From an uncultured Sulfitobacter sp. (GTDB taxonomy: Bacteria > Pseudomonadota > Alphaproteobacteria > Rhodobacterales > Rhodobacteraceae): a stretch of 64,000 nt of DNA. The translations under genes and the position numbers were made by a program. The notes beneath the pieces were generated by a model. The model worked only from the letters and a program-made list of their open reading frames with translations, was not told the origin of the DNA and ran no database searches. Each line of letters begins with the position of its first letter. The first letter of the stretch is position 1. This document shows, piece after piece, positions 1 through 8,823 of this stretch. Location: NCBI GenBank assembly GCA_937138475.1, contig CAKZPD010000037.1, forward strand, positions 62,001-126,000. Reading direction: 5' to 3'.

Positions 1-680
1 GGCGCGGGCCGATCGGCGCCAATTGCATGGCCAACCGCCGGGATTTCAAGACCCCGGTCGCCGCCTTTGAGGACCGCGACGCCCCATCGACGGTGACCGT
101 CAAATGGTGCGGGCAGTTTCATGAAACCAAGATTGGCCACAGCCCCCTGGATGTGGTGGCCTGGCACGGCAATTATGCGCCGGTGAAATACGATCTGCGC
201 ACCTATTGCCCGGTGGGGGCGATCCTGTTCGATCACCCTGATCCGTCGATCTTTACCGTTTTAACCGCGCCGTCGGGTGTCGAGGGCACCGCCAATATTG
301 ATTTTGTGCTGTTCCGCGAACGCTGGATGGTGGCCGAGAACACCTTTCGCCCGCCGTGGTATCACAAGAACATCATGTCTGAGCTGATGGGCAATATTTA
401 CGGGCAGTATGACGCCAAGCCGCAGGGATTTGTGCCCGGCGGGATGAGCCTTCATAATATGATGCTGCCACACGGGCCGGACAAGACCGCCTTTGAAGGC
501 GCATCGAATGCCGATCTGCGGACCGAGAAGCTGGACAACACCATGTCGTTCATGTTCGAGACCCGCTTTCCCCAGCATCTGACGCGGTTTGCGGCCCAAG
601 AGGCGCCGCTTCAGGATGATTACATCGACTGCTGGGACAGCATTGAAAAGAAATTCGACGGCACACCCGGCAAGAAATGA
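1..680 (+). CDS. hmgA: homogentisate 1,2-dioxygenase, C-terminal part (5' end outside window)
   Basis: This is the C-terminal half of homogentisate dioxygenase, the Fe(II) enzyme that opens the homogentisate ring to maleylacetoacetate in tyrosine/phenylalanine breakdown. The frame is open from base 3 and reads into the family motif [14 protein letters not shown]. Further conserved blocks are [16 protein letters not shown] and [11 protein letters not shown], which carry the His/Glu iron ligands of the cupin core. About 225 residues remain of a family norm near 430-450, and the gene is cut by the window edge rather than broken. fahA follows after 39 bp on the same strand, as in other hmg operons. 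The identification is very secure; the start cannot be seen. Confidence 0.96.
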   Translation, partial: RGPIGANCMANRRDFKTPVAAFEDRDAPSTVTVKWCGQFHETKIGHSPLDVVAWHGNYAPVKYDLRTYCPVGAILFDHPDPSIFTVLTAPSGVEGTANIDFVLFRERWMVAENTFRPPWYHKNIMSELMGNIYGQYDAKPQGFVPGGMSLHNMMLPHGPDKTAFEGASNADLRTEKLDNTMSFMFETRFPQHLTRFAAQEAPLQDDYIDCWDSIEKKFDGTPGKK

Positions 681-719
681 ACCCGGCCGGACGGCCCCAC
701 GACCACCAAAGGATAACGC

Positions 720-1973
720 ATGAGTCTGATGAAAAGCTGGGTGACCAGCGCCAATTCGCCCGATACGGATTTCCCGCTGAACAATCTGCCGTATGGGGTG
801 TTTTCCCGCGCTGGCGAAGAGGCACGCTGCGGGGTGGCCATCGGGGATTACATTGTGGATATGGCCGCGCTTGAGGCGGCTGGGCTTGTCACCTTGGGCG
901 ATGAGCCGGTATTCGATCTGCCGTTCTGGAATGACGTGATGGAGCTGGGGCGCGAAGCCTGGGCCGCACTCCGGGCACGGCTGATGCAGCTGTTGACCGA
1001 AGGCGCCGAAGAACAAGCCCTGGTGCAACCGCATCTGATCCCGATGGCTGACGCCCAGCTGCATATGCCGCTGGTGGTGTCGGAATACACCGATTTTTAT
1101 GCCGGGCGCCATCATGCGACCAATGTGGGAACCATGTTCCGCGGCGCTGAAAATGCGCTGCCGCCGAACTGGCTTCATATTCCGATTGGCTATAATGGCC
1201 GTGCCAGCACGGTGGTTGTTTCGGGGACCGACATTCACCGCCCGATGGGGCAGCTCAAGGCCCCGGATGCCGATCTGCCGGTGTTTGGCCCGTGCAAACG
1301 GCTGGATATCGAGCTGGAGATGGGGGCGATCGTGGGCACCTCAACGCAGATGGGTCAACGAATTTCCGTCGCCGAGGCGGATGCGATGATCTTTGGCTAT
1401 GTGCTGCTGAATGACTGGTCGGCGCGCGATATCCAGGCCTGGGAATACCAGCCGCTTGGCCCGTTCCAGGCCAAGGCCTTTGCCACCTCGATTTCGCCGT
1501 GGATCGTGACGCCTGCGGCGTTGGCGCCGTTCCGGACCTCAACCCCTGAGCGGGAAAAGGAATTGCTGCCATATCTGCGCGAACCTGCGCCGATGCTGTT
1601 CGACATCGACCTGTCGATTGACATGCAGCCCGCAGGCGGAGCGCCCGAAACCATCGCCCGCACCAATTACAACGAGATGTATTATTCAGCGGCGCAGCAG
1701 CTGGCCCATCACGCGTCATCGGGCTGTGCGATGAATGCGGGCGATCTGCTGGGGTCTGGCACCATTTCGGGGGCTGAAAAGCACCAGCGCGGATCGCTGC
1801 TTGAGCTGTCCTGGGGCGGCAAGGAGCCGCTGACCCTGCAAGACGGTCAAAGCCGCAGCTTTATCGAAGATGGCGACACGCTGACCCTGCGCGGCCATGC
1901 CCAGGGCGACGGATATCGTGTGGGATTTGGCGCATGCACTGGCACCATCTTGCCCGCAATTGAAACGGAATAA
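720..1973 (+). CDS. fahA: fumarylacetoacetase
   Basis: Fumarylacetoacetate hydrolase, the last step of the homogentisate pathway, releases fumarate and acetoacetate. The 417-residue length is normal for the family. Diagnostic blocks are YTDFYAGRHHATNVG (catalytic His and a metal Asp), PPNWLHIPIGYNGRAS, LNDWSARDIQAWEYQPLGPF (metal Asp) and LGSGTISG near the C-terminus. The ATG at 720 follows a short 39-bp gap after hmgA, so the two are probably co-transcribed. The next gene starts 18 bp downstream. No maleylacetoacetate isomerase gene is visible in the window; it is either upstream of the window or elsewhere. Confidence 0.96.
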   Translation: MSLMKSWVTSANSPDTDFPLNNLPYGVFSRAGEEARCGVAIGDYIVDMAALEAAGLVTLGDEPVFDLPFWNDVMELGREAWAALRARLMQLLTEGAEEQALVQPHLIPMADAQLHMPLVVSEYTDFYAGRHHATNVGTMFRGAENALPPNWLHIPIGYNGRASTVVVSGTDIHRPMGQLKAPDADLPVFGPCKRLDIELEMGAIVGTSTQMGQRISVAEADAMIFGYVLLNDWSARDIQAWEYQPLGPFQAKAFATSISPWIVTPAALAPFRTSTPEREKELLPYLREPAPMLFDIDLSIDMQPAGGAPETIARTNYNEMYYSAAQQLAHHASSGCAMNAGDLLGSGTISGAEKHQRGSLLELSWGGKEPLTLQDGQSRSFIEDGDTLTLRGHAQGDGYRVGFGACTGTILPAIETE

Positions 1974-1991
1974 TCAAGAAAGGCCCTGAAA

Positions 1992-2942
1992 ATGGCTAAG
2001 GCATTCGCGTCCCAGGGGGACATGACGGAAAAAGAAATCAGCTTTACCGAAGTGGGAGAGGGCCTGTGGGCCTTTACCGCCGAGGGCGACCCCAACAGCG
2101 GTGTGATCATCGGCGATGACAGCGTCATGATCGTCGAGGCGCAGGCCACCCCGCGTCTGGCCAATAAGGTCATCGAAAAGGTGCGCGAGGTCACGGACAA
2201 GCCCATCACCCATGTGGCGCTGACCCATTATCACGCGGTGCGGGTTCTGGGGGCATCGGCCTTTGGCGCGGATCAGATCATCATGTCGGAAATGGCGCGC
2301 GGCATGGTGATGGAGCGCGGCCAAGAGGATTGGGACAGCGAATTCCAACGCTTTCCCCGGCTGTTCGAGGGGCATGAAAGCATCCCCGGCCTGACCTATC
2401 CCACCACCACCTTTAACGATCGCATGACGGTTTTCCTGGGCAAGCGGCGGGTTGATCTGATGCATCTGGGGCGCGCCCATACCGCCGGGGACATCGTGAT
2501 TCATGTGCCTGATCAGAACGTCATGTTCACCGGGGATATCGTGGAATACCATTCCGCCTGTTACTGCGGCGACGGGCATTTCGCCGATTGGGGCAACACA
2601 CTGGATGCGATCAAGGCCTATGAGGTGGACGCCATTGCCCCCGGACGCGGTGATGCGCTGGTTGGGCAGGACATGGTCAACAAGGCGATCGAGAACACCC
2701 GCGATTTCGTGCAAAGCACCTATCGCCCGGCGGCCCGTGTCGCGGCCCGCAACGGCAGCCTCAAGGATGCCTGGGACGCGGTGCGCGCCGAATGCGATCC
2801 CAAGTTCAGCGATTATGCGATCTATGAGCATTGCCTGCCCTTTAACGTGGCCCGCGCCTATGACGAAGCCCGCGGCATCGCCCATCCGCGCATCTGGACC
2901 GACAAACGCGATCTTGAGATGTGGGCGGCGCTGCAAGGGTAA
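1992..2942 (+). CDS. MBL-fold metallo-hydrolase-like protein with altered metal motif
   Basis: A metallo-beta-lactamase-fold protein of 316 residues, embedded in the homogentisate operon. The usual HxHxDH metal motif reads THYHAVR at residues 78-84: the first two His are kept, but the Asp and third His of the second metal site are Val and Arg. The later ligand-type motifs GRAHTAGD and FTGDIVEYH are present, and a Cys pair (ACYCGDGH) follows. One metal site may therefore be intact and the other altered. ATG 1992 is preceded by AAAGG; an internal ATG at 2022 is a possible later start. Its position with the monooxygenase and DUF2783 genes suggests a role in aromatic catabolism, such as hydrolysis of a thioester or lactone. 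This is inference and the substrate is unknown. Confidence 0.85.
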   Translation: MAKAFASQGDMTEKEISFTEVGEGLWAFTAEGDPNSGVIIGDDSVMIVEAQATPRLANKVIEKVREVTDKPITHVALTHYHAVRVLGASAFGADQIIMSEMARGMVMERGQEDWDSEFQRFPRLFEGHESIPGLTYPTTTFNDRMTVFLGKRRVDLMHLGRAHTAGDIVIHVPDQNVMFTGDIVEYHSACYCGDGHFADWGNTLDAIKAYEVDAIAPGRGDALVGQDMVNKAIENTRDFVQSTYRPAARVAARNGSLKDAWDAVRAECDPKFSDYAIYEHCLPFNVARAYDEARGIAHPRIWTDKRDLEMWAALQG

Positions 2943-2981
2943 CCCTTTGCAGCAGAGCGGTTGATCACAAAGGACATTTCC

Positions 2982-4601
2982 ATGGCTTACGACTATGCCC
3001 CCTTTCCCTATGTCGCCCCGCCGGGGCTGACCGCACCCGAAGCGCGCCACAAGGTGGTGATCGTGGGGGCCGGCCCCATTGGGCTGGCGATGGCCATTGA
3101 TCTGGCCCAACAGGGGGTGCCTTCGGTCGTTCTGGATGACAACAACGTGGTGTCTGTTGGCAGCCGGGCAATCTGCTGGGCCAAGCGCACGCTGGAAATT
3201 TTTGATCGCCTTGGGGTCGGGGAACGCATGTTGGACAAGGGCGTTACCTGGAAGGTGGGCCGCCAGTTCCACGGCAAGGACGAGGTCTATTCCTTTGATC
3301 TGCTGCCCGAGCCGGGGCATAAATACCCCGCCTTTATCAACCTGCAACAATACTATGTTGAACAATACCTGGTGGAACGTGCGCAGGCGCTGGGCGATTT
3401 GATCGACTTGCGGTTCCTGAACAAAGTGACGGATCATAGGGATCATGGCGATCACGTCAGCCTTCAGATCGCCACACCCGATGGCGATTACACGCTGGAA
3501 ACCGATTGGTATATCGCCTGCGAAGGCGCCGGATCCCCCACCCGCCAGCGCATGGGCCTGCCCTTCGAAGGGCAGACCTTTGAAGAGCATTTCCTGATTG
3601 TCGATGTGGAAATGGAGCAAAGCCCCTTTGGCGATCACGACACGCCTGAACGCTGGTTCTGGTTCGCACCCCCCTTTCACAAGGGGCAATCGGCCCTGCT
3701 GCACAAACAGCCCGACAACATCTATCGCATTGACCTGCAATTGGGGCCAGAGACCGATCCCAAGACCGAAGCGACCGAAGAAAAGGTCATTCCGCGCATC
3801 CGCGCCATTGTCGGCGATACGCCGTTCCGCCTTGACTGGATGAGCGTTTACAAATTCCGCTGTGCCAAGCTTGATCGTTTTGTCCACGGCCGGGTGCTGT
3901 TCGTGGGCGACAGCGCCCATGTGGTCAGCCCCTTTGGGGCCCGTGGCGGCAATGGCGGCATTCAGGATGTGGACAATCTGGGCTGGAAGCTGGCGCGGGT
4001 TATTCATGGGCGCTCCCCTGCCGCGCTGCTCGAAACCTATAACCAGGAACGCACCCATGGCTCGGCCGAGAATATCCTGAATTCCTCCCGCGCCACCAAT
4101 TTCATGACCCCGAAATCGGCCATCGAGTCGGTGTTTCGCGATCAGGTGCTGGCGCTGGCCACAGATCATCCTTTTGCCCGCAAGCTGATCAACTCGGGCC
4201 GGTTGTCCCAGCCCTGCACCCTGCGCGGCATGGCCCTGCAAACCGCCGCACCAGATGCCCCCATACAGCCGGGCGATCCCCTGATTGATGCGCCATTGCT
4301 GGACGCGGGCCGCCCCGCATGGTTGATCGCCAAGGCCCAAGGTCAATTCACCTTGCTGCGTGTCGGGCACGACCCAATCCCCGATATCCCCGGCTTTGCC
4401 CGCATCGGTATTGGCCACAGCGGTGATTACCCCTGTTTCGAAGACCCGCAAGGCTTGGCCGCAGAACGCTATGGCACCGACCATCTTTACCTTTTGCGTC
4501 CCGATGGCCACGTCTGCGCCGCCTTCCGCCATACGGATGCCGCCGCCATTGCCACAGCTTACGCCCGCGCCACAACAGGACCCCGAAATGATGATCCTTG
4601 A
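2982..4601 (+). CDS. FAD-dependent aromatic monooxygenase (PheA/MhpA-type hydroxylase)
   Basis: A class A flavoprotein aromatic hydroxylase of 539 residues. The FAD-binding fold starts with VVIVGAGPIGLAMAIDLAQQ. The DG-type segment is present (YIACEGAGSPTRQRMGL), and the second FAD motif is RVLFVGDSAHVVSPFGARG, followed by a thioredoxin-like C-terminal part. The ATG at 2982 is preferred to an upstream TTG at 2961 because AAAGGA lies at proper distance from it. Inside a homogentisate operon it may hydroxylate a phenolic acid such as 3-hydroxyphenylacetate to homogentisate, but relatives act on many phenols, so the substrate is open. The stop overlaps the next gene's start by 14 bp. Confidence 0.88.
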   Translation: MAYDYAPFPYVAPPGLTAPEARHKVVIVGAGPIGLAMAIDLAQQGVPSVVLDDNNVVSVGSRAICWAKRTLEIFDRLGVGERMLDKGVTWKVGRQFHGKDEVYSFDLLPEPGHKYPAFINLQQYYVEQYLVERAQALGDLIDLRFLNKVTDHRDHGDHVSLQIATPDGDYTLETDWYIACEGAGSPTRQRMGLPFEGQTFEEHFLIVDVEMEQSPFGDHDTPERWFWFAPPFHKGQSALLHKQPDNIYRIDLQLGPETDPKTEATEEKVIPRIRAIVGDTPFRLDWMSVYKFRCAKLDRFVHGRVLFVGDSAHVVSPFGARGGNGGIQDVDNLGWKLARVIHGRSPAALLETYNQERTHGSAENILNSSRATNFMTPKSAIESVFRDQVLALATDHPFARKLINSGRLSQPCTLRGMALQTAAPDAPIQPGDPLIDAPLLDAGRPAWLIAKAQGQFTLLRVGHDPIPDIPGFARIGIGHSGDYPCFEDPQGLAAERYGTDHLYLLRPDGHVCAAFRHTDAAAIATAYARATTGPRNDDP

Positions 4602-4791
4602 TGACAAACTTGGCCGCCATGGCGACGCATTCTATGCCGAACTGATGGACCTGCACGAGGGCCTGACCCCAGACCAAAGCCACGCCCTGAACGCCCGGCT
4701 GGTGCTGATCCTTGCCAATGAAATTGCAGACCCGGCCCGACTTACGGCGCTGATGCAGGCGGCCCGGCCGACGGCTGCCACCAAAGGCTAA
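4588..4791 (+). CDS. DUF2783 family small protein
   Basis: A small acidic protein of 67 residues, largely helical by composition, with the segment DFLDLHEGL-like as MDLHEGLTPDQSH and a C-terminal ARLVLILANEIAD helix. I recognise this as DUF2783, a family of unknown function found beside FAD monooxygenases in alphaproteobacteria and betaproteobacteria. The ATG at 4588 has AGGA seven bases upstream and lies inside the end of the monooxygenase gene, which indicates translational coupling and possibly a physical partnership. A second ATG directly follows at 4591. It is the last gene of the operon; a terminator hairpin lies 28 bp downstream. Confidence 0.8.
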   Translation: MMILDDKLGRHGDAFYAELMDLHEGLTPDQSHALNARLVLILANEIADPARLTALMQAARPTAATKG

Positions 4792-4819
4792 GCCAATCCG
4801 CCTCGGCCGCAGCTTGCCC

Positions 4820-4845
4820 AAATGCCCCGGCATGTCGGGGCATTT
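4820..4845 (+). terminator. terminator of the homogentisate operon
   Basis: A perfect 10-bp inverted repeat, AAATGCCCCG / CGGGGCATTT, has a 6-nt loop and ends in TTT. It lies 28 bp after the DUF2783 stop. The stem itself ends in A/T, so it could work in both directions. Confidence 0.75.
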
Positions 4846-4923
4846 TCAATAATGTCGTGGCGCGCAGCGCCTCCGCTGGATCACGGGCCAACCAGAATCG
4901 CATGGCGCAAACGCGACATTTCT

Positions 4924-4944
4924 TGCACACGCGTGCATTTTTTT
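4924..4944. promoter_or_regulatory. TGCA-N6-TGCA palindrome followed by T7
   Basis: TGCACACGCGTGCA is at once two TGCA elements six bases apart and a 5-bp hairpin with 4-nt loop; seven T follow. It could be a weak terminator or an XRE/BoxR-type operator. About one TGCA-N6-TGCA is expected by chance per 64 kb, so the operator reading is weak here. Apart from this and the hairpin at 4820, the 440-bp gap before the next gene shows no coding potential that I can support. Confidence 0.25.
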
Positions 4945-5095
4945 GCGCCTGCTATGCGGGCCGATGCCGGGCCAAAATCGCGCACATTGCCAAAAAACGA
5001 CATTACGCCCCCTGAAAATGACGCTGCGGCGCTTTGGGCTGATTCTTACCCGCTGCTGGCTTGGTAAACTTGTCTTGGGGGACCAAAAGTTAGGG

Positions 5096-5122
5096 TTGAC
5101 GGAACCCCTTGCATTGTAAACA
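5096..5122 (+). promoter_or_regulatory. possible sigma-70 promoter of the binding-protein gene
   Basis: TTGACG at 5096-5101 is a near-consensus -35. Downstream, TGTAAACA around 5116-5122 could hold a -10, but the spacing (14-15 bp) is short. It lies about 110 bp before the start at 5234. Low confidence. Confidence 0.3.
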
Positions 5123-5233
5123 CTTCGCAAGTCCCCCGTCTCGGGGTGTCGCATAACGCAGGCAAACTGCATCACCTATTCGGGTTCGCCCGGCACCGTG
5201 CGGCAAGACCGCGCATCAACAGAGAGGAAGATC

Positions 5234-6898
5234 ATGACATTTTTGACTCGCACCGGCAAACCTTTGCCACAGTCCGTCGTGGACTCGGCGGCGAAGGTCG
5301 GCAGCAACGACGTAACCCGCCGCGAGTTCCTGGCAACAGCCAGCGCCTTCGGCGCCACCGCTGCGACCGCCTATGGTATGCTTGGCATGGCCGCCCCGGC
5401 GCAGGCCGCTGGACATAAGGCCGGTGGCACTCTGCGCATCCAGCAAGAAGTGCGTGCCCTGAAAGACCCACGCACCTATGACTGGTCGCAAATCGCCAAC
5501 TTCTCGCGCGGCTGGCTGGAATATCTGGTCGTCTATGAAAATGACGGCACATTCACCCCCGCCTTGCTGGAAAGCTGGGAGGTCAACGACGACGCGACCG
5601 TCTATACTTTGAACGTCCGCAAGGGTGTCAAATGGAACAACGGTGACGATTTCACCGCCGAAGACGTTGCCCGCAACATCGCCGGATGGTGTGACAAGAG
5701 CGTCGAAGGCAACTCAATGGCCGGTCGTTTCGCCACACTGATTGACGCCGATTCCGGTCAGGCCATTGACGGCGCCATTCAGGTTGTCGACAGCCACACC
5801 GTCAAACTGATGCTGCCACGTCCCGACATCACGCTTGTTGCCGGCATGGCCGATTATCCGGCCGCCATCACCCACGCCACGACCAATGTCGACGATCTGT
5901 CCGGCAACCCGGTCGGCACCGGCCCCTATCTGCCCGAATCGCTGGAAGTGGGCGTCAAAGGCGTGCTGGCCAAGAACGAAGGTCACACATGGTGGGGCAC
6001 CGAAGTTTACGGCGGACCATACCTCGACCGTATCGAATTCATCGACTATGGCACCGATCCATCCGCATGGGTTGCGGCGGCCGAAGCCGAAGAAATCGAC
6101 ATGACCTATTCGACCGAAGGCGAATTCATCGACATTTTCGATACGCTTGACGGTTGGAACCGCAACGAAGTTGTCACCGCGGCGACCATCGTTGTGCGCC
6201 CTAACCAGCTGGCCGAAGTCGATGGCAAAAAGCCCTATGCCGACAAGCGCGTGCGTCAGGCGATTTCCATGGCGGTCGACAATGCGGTTCTGCTTGAACT
6301 GGGTATCGGCGGTCGCGGCCTTGTGGCGGAAAACCACCATGTTGGCCCGATGCACCCCGAATACGCCGAACTGCCCGAGCGCAAGGTAGACCCAGCCGCA
6401 GCCAAGGCCCTGATGGCCGAAGCGGGCATGGCCGACTTTGAGCACGAGCTGTTCTCGATTGACGATGCGTGGCGCAAAGACACCACCGATGCGGTGGCGG
6501 CCCAGCTGCGTGATGCTGGCATCAACGTCAAGCGGACCATTCTGCCCGGATCGACCTTCTGGAACGACTGGACCAAATATCCGTTCTCGTCCACCAACTG
6601 GAACCACCGCCCCTTGGGCGTCCAGATTTGGGCCCTCGCCTATCGCACAGGCGAAGCCTGGAACGAGTTTGGCTATTCCAACCCAGAGTTCGACGCCCTG
6701 CTGACCAAAGCGCTGGCCACGGCCGATGTTGAAAAGCGCCGTGCGTTGATGGAATCTGGTCAGGCGATGCTGCAAGACGATGGCGTGACAATCCAGCCTT
6801 ACTGGCGCTCGCTTTATAACCACACACGCGATGGCGTTGTGGGCGGCAAGCACCACATCTCGTTCGAGATCCACCCAGCCCGTCTGGCCTGGTCATAA
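5234..6898 (+). CDS. Tat-exported ABC transporter substrate-binding protein, family 5 (DppA/OppA type)
   Basis: A periplasmic peptide/nickel-type solute-binding protein (SBP_bac_5) of 554 residues. The N-terminus carries a twin-arginine signal, [13 protein letters not shown], with a cleavage region near PAQAAG, so the protein is probably exported folded. Family blocks include [20 protein letters not shown] and [17 protein letters not shown]. The ATG at 5234 follows AGAGGAAG and gives the signal peptide a normal length; upstream GTG 5198 is less likely. No permease or ATPase gene adjoins it: the next gene is convergent, so it is an orphan that must pair with a transporter elsewhere. The ligand is unknown. 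A strong terminator follows. Confidence 0.92.
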   Translation: MTFLTRTGKPLPQSVVDSAAKVGSNDVTRREFLATASAFGATAATAYGMLGMAAPAQAAGHKAGGTLRIQQEVRALKDPRTYDWSQIANFSRGWLEYLVVYENDGTFTPALLESWEVNDDATVYTLNVRKGVKWNNGDDFTAEDVARNIAGWCDKSVEGNSMAGRFATLIDADSGQAIDGAIQVVDSHTVKLMLPRPDITLVAGMADYPAAITHATTNVDDLSGNPVGTGPYLPESLEVGVKGVLAKNEGHTWWGTEVYGGPYLDRIEFIDYGTDPSAWVAAAEAEEIDMTYSTEGEFIDIFDTLDGWNRNEVVTAATIVVRPNQLAEVDGKKPYADKRVRQAISMAVDNAVLLELGIGGRGLVAENHHVGPMHPEYAELPERKVDPAAAKALMAEAGMADFEHELFSIDDAWRKDTTDAVAAQLRDAGINVKRTILPGSTFWNDWTKYPFSSTNWNHRPLGVQIWALAYRTGEAWNEFGYSNPEFDALLTKALATADVEKRRALMESGQAMLQDDGVTIQPYWRSLYNHTRDGVVGGKHHISFEIHPARLAWS

Positions 6899-6924
6899 AT
6901 TCTGCCGTTGCCGGCAGTTGGAAA

Positions 6925-6954
6925 GGTCGCGCCCCGGCGCGGCCTTTTTCTTTT
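6925..6954 (+). terminator. rho-independent terminator
   Basis: GGTCGCGC (6925-6932) pairs with GCGCGGCC (6937-6944), with one G-U pair and a 4-nt loop, followed by TTTTTCTTTT. It lies 26 bp after the binding-protein stop and faces the end of the box operon. Confidence 0.85.
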
Positions 6955-6971
6955 GCAAAAGATGGTATGCC

Positions 6972-7850
6972 TCAGCCCAGCGCCGTACCAAACAGATCAC
7001 GGGTCAAGCGCTCGTAATCATCTGGGGCAATCGCGCCAACCCTCAGCGCCGCGCGCCCGCAACCTTGCAGAACCTCGATGATCCGCGACGCAATGGCATC
7101 GCCCGACAGGGCCTGACGGGTGATTGCGGCGAAATGGGCCTCTTCTCGGATCAGATCCTCTATCAAGGGGTCGATCACCGCGCCGCCGCCGCCGGGATAC
7201 CGATACCACCCGACGCCCGCCTGTCGCCCCAGCCGCCCCTCTTGCATCATCCGGTCAGATATCAACGCAATACGGCCCTTGCGGCGCTGACGCGCCACAT
7301 CCAGCCCTTCGATATCCTGCGCGGCACACAGGCCCATGGCAAATCCCGCCGCCTCAAGCGCGGCATCCAGATCCCACGGGGTTGCCCCGCTCAGCATCAG
7401 CTGTTCCGCCCGGCGGGCCGCACGATCCAAAAGCCTGCTGGCGATGTCGCCGCGGGTCCAGATCGGATATCGGCCCATTTGCCCGGCCAACGCTGTGGCC
7501 ATCTTGACGGCAGACGGCCCGGCCCCGGCCTTGCCCAGTTCAATCACCTGCCGCCCCAGAAAACACAGCGCGGCGCAATTTTCGACGCCCGGCGCAGCCC
7601 CCGAACTGCACAGCGCCAGCGGCCAGCGCCGCAGATCTGCCGGGGTATCTTGGGCGGCGAAAATCAACACATCCCCGGCGGGACAATCGCCAGTGATCTG
7701 TACCCCGCTGGACCGCAGCGCCTGTCGCAGGCGGTGTTGATCATACGGATCTGCAATCACCAAGGTTGGCTGCAAACCGCACCGCGCCATAGTCACGGCC
7801 AGCGAAACGTGCATCCCATCCGGGCCAAGGATGACAACGCCTGGGGTCAC
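6972..7850 (-). CDS. degenerate 3-hydroxyacyl-CoA dehydrogenase-like protein of the box cluster
   Basis: A 292-residue protein related to 3-hydroxyacyl-CoA dehydrogenases. The N-terminus resembles a worn NAD-binding fold (VILGPDGMHVSLAVTMARCG). The C-terminal half carries the 3HCDH helical domain twice in part: PWDLDAALEAAGFAMGL then GLDVARQRRK, and GRLGRQAGVGWYRYPGGG. Where FadB-type enzymes have the catalytic His-Asn stretch (MHFFNPVH), this protein reads LCFLGRQV, so the catalytic residues appear lost. The start is GTG at 7850, in a GTGA overlap with the boxR stop, so it is translated with boxR. It may be a pseudoenzyme or a CoA-thioester-binding protein; the role is unknown. Confidence 0.75.
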   Translation of the reverse strand: MTPGVVILGPDGMHVSLAVTMARCGLQPTLVIADPYDQHRLRQALRSSGVQITGDCPAGDVLIFAAQDTPADLRRWPLALCSSGAAPGVENCAALCFLGRQVIELGKAGAGPSAVKMATALAGQMGRYPIWTRGDIASRLLDRAARRAEQLMLSGATPWDLDAALEAAGFAMGLCAAQDIEGLDVARQRRKGRIALISDRMMQEGRLGRQAGVGWYRYPGGGGAVIDPLIEDLIREEAHFAAITRQALSGDAIASRIIEVLQGCGRAALRVGAIAPDDYERLTRDLFGTALG

Positions 7851-8743
7851 AAGCTTGGGCTGCTCAGAAATTTCCGCGTGGCGATCACGGCCATTAAATC
7901 GTTGAAGGACGCCGAAATCATCTTGTTCGATGTGTCGATCTGCGCGCTTGCCGCCGCATAAAGAGGGGTGCGCGCCTCAAGCAGGCCCTTCAGCTGTGCC
8001 ATGGCCGCGGGGTTGCCTTCCATTGGCCGCAAGTCCCCTTGCTCCCGCACCCGCTGCATATGCTCGGCCGCCGAAGTGCGCACCCATATGGTATGGAACT
8101 GTTCCAGCAATTGCCCATAGGTTTGCGGCTCGGACACGATGCCGCCGGCCACGGCAAGGATCAGCCGCTCGTGGCGGGCCATGACGCGGGCCAGGGCTTG
8201 GGATTCAAGGGTTCGGTATCCATCCTGACCATAAAGCGCCATAACCTCGGCCAGAGGCATACCGCTTTCGGCTTCGATCTCTCGGTTCAGCTCAACAAAG
8301 GGCAGGCCCAGCGCCTTGCCGGCCATCCGTCCCAACGTCGACTTTCCGGCGCCACGCAAGCCAATCAGACAAATGCGCCCCGTGCGCAGCGCCTCGGGGT
8401 TTTGCGGGGCCAGCAAGGCGCGCACCTTGCTTTGGATTTCGGGGGCTGCGCCCCGGTAAAGCCCCGCCACACGCTGCACATCTTCCGACCAGGTCAGATC
8501 CTGTGCCAACAGGGTTTCAACGTGCAAATCAAACGCCTTGGCCACACGCTGCAAAACAGCCAGCGAAATATTCCCCTCGCCGGCCTCAAGCTGTGCCAGG
8601 TAACGCGGCGAGACCCCAGATTTTTCTGACAATACCCGGCGCGGCCACCCACGCGCCTTGCGCGCCTCTTTGACCCGGCAGGCCAGACGCGCAATCAACG
8701 GGGTGGCGGCGACATCATCGGCTGGGTCTTGCGCTGGCATCAT
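7847..8743 (-). CDS. boxR: benzoyl-CoA-responsive regulator BoxR (HTH plus shikimate-kinase-like domain)
   Basis: BoxR/BzdR-type transcriptional regulator of 298 residues. An N-terminal XRE helix-turn-helix (about residues 20-80, including VLSEKSGVSPRYLAQLEAG) is joined to a shikimate-kinase-like domain with Walker A GLRGAGKST at 128-136. In characterised members the kinase-like domain senses benzoyl-CoA and releases repression of the box genes. The ATG at 8743 follows AGGGGG; a longer frame reaches 8884 but would overlap the end of boxA's leader without a ribosome site. It lies 80 bp after boxA and overlaps the downstream gene by GTGA. A candidate operator is at 16358. Confidence 0.93.
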   Translation of the reverse strand: MMPAQDPADDVAATPLIARLACRVKEARKARGWPRRVLSEKSGVSPRYLAQLEAGEGNISLAVLQRVAKAFDLHVETLLAQDLTWSEDVQRVAGLYRGAAPEIQSKVRALLAPQNPEALRTGRICLIGLRGAGKSTLGRMAGKALGLPFVELNREIEAESGMPLAEVMALYGQDGYRTLESQALARVMARHERLILAVAGGIVSEPQTYGQLLEQFHTIWVRTSAAEHMQRVREQGDLRPMEGNPAAMAQLKGLLEARTPLYAAASAQIDTSNKMISASFNDLMAVIATRKFLSSPSL

Positions 8744-8823
8744 GCCCCCTTTTGTCTTAGCGCGCTGCACGGCCACGGGCACCGTTTGCGGCCTGTTGCC
8801 TTGCAGGCAGGGCGCCTGAACGC

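Noticed and set aside
261-1238. 325-codon minus-strand frame over hmgA/fahA
   Set aside because: Antisense to two secure genes; composition rich in His/Arg/Gly as expected for a shadow frame.
1974-4607. 877-codon open frame on the minus strand
   Set aside because: It lies exactly antisense to the MBL and monooxygenase genes, which are well conserved. High-GC codon bias leaves such antisense frames open. No domain is recognisable in it.
5714-6874. 386-codon minus-strand frame under the ABC binding protein
   Set aside because: Antisense shadow of a clear SBP gene; no motif, no ribosome site.
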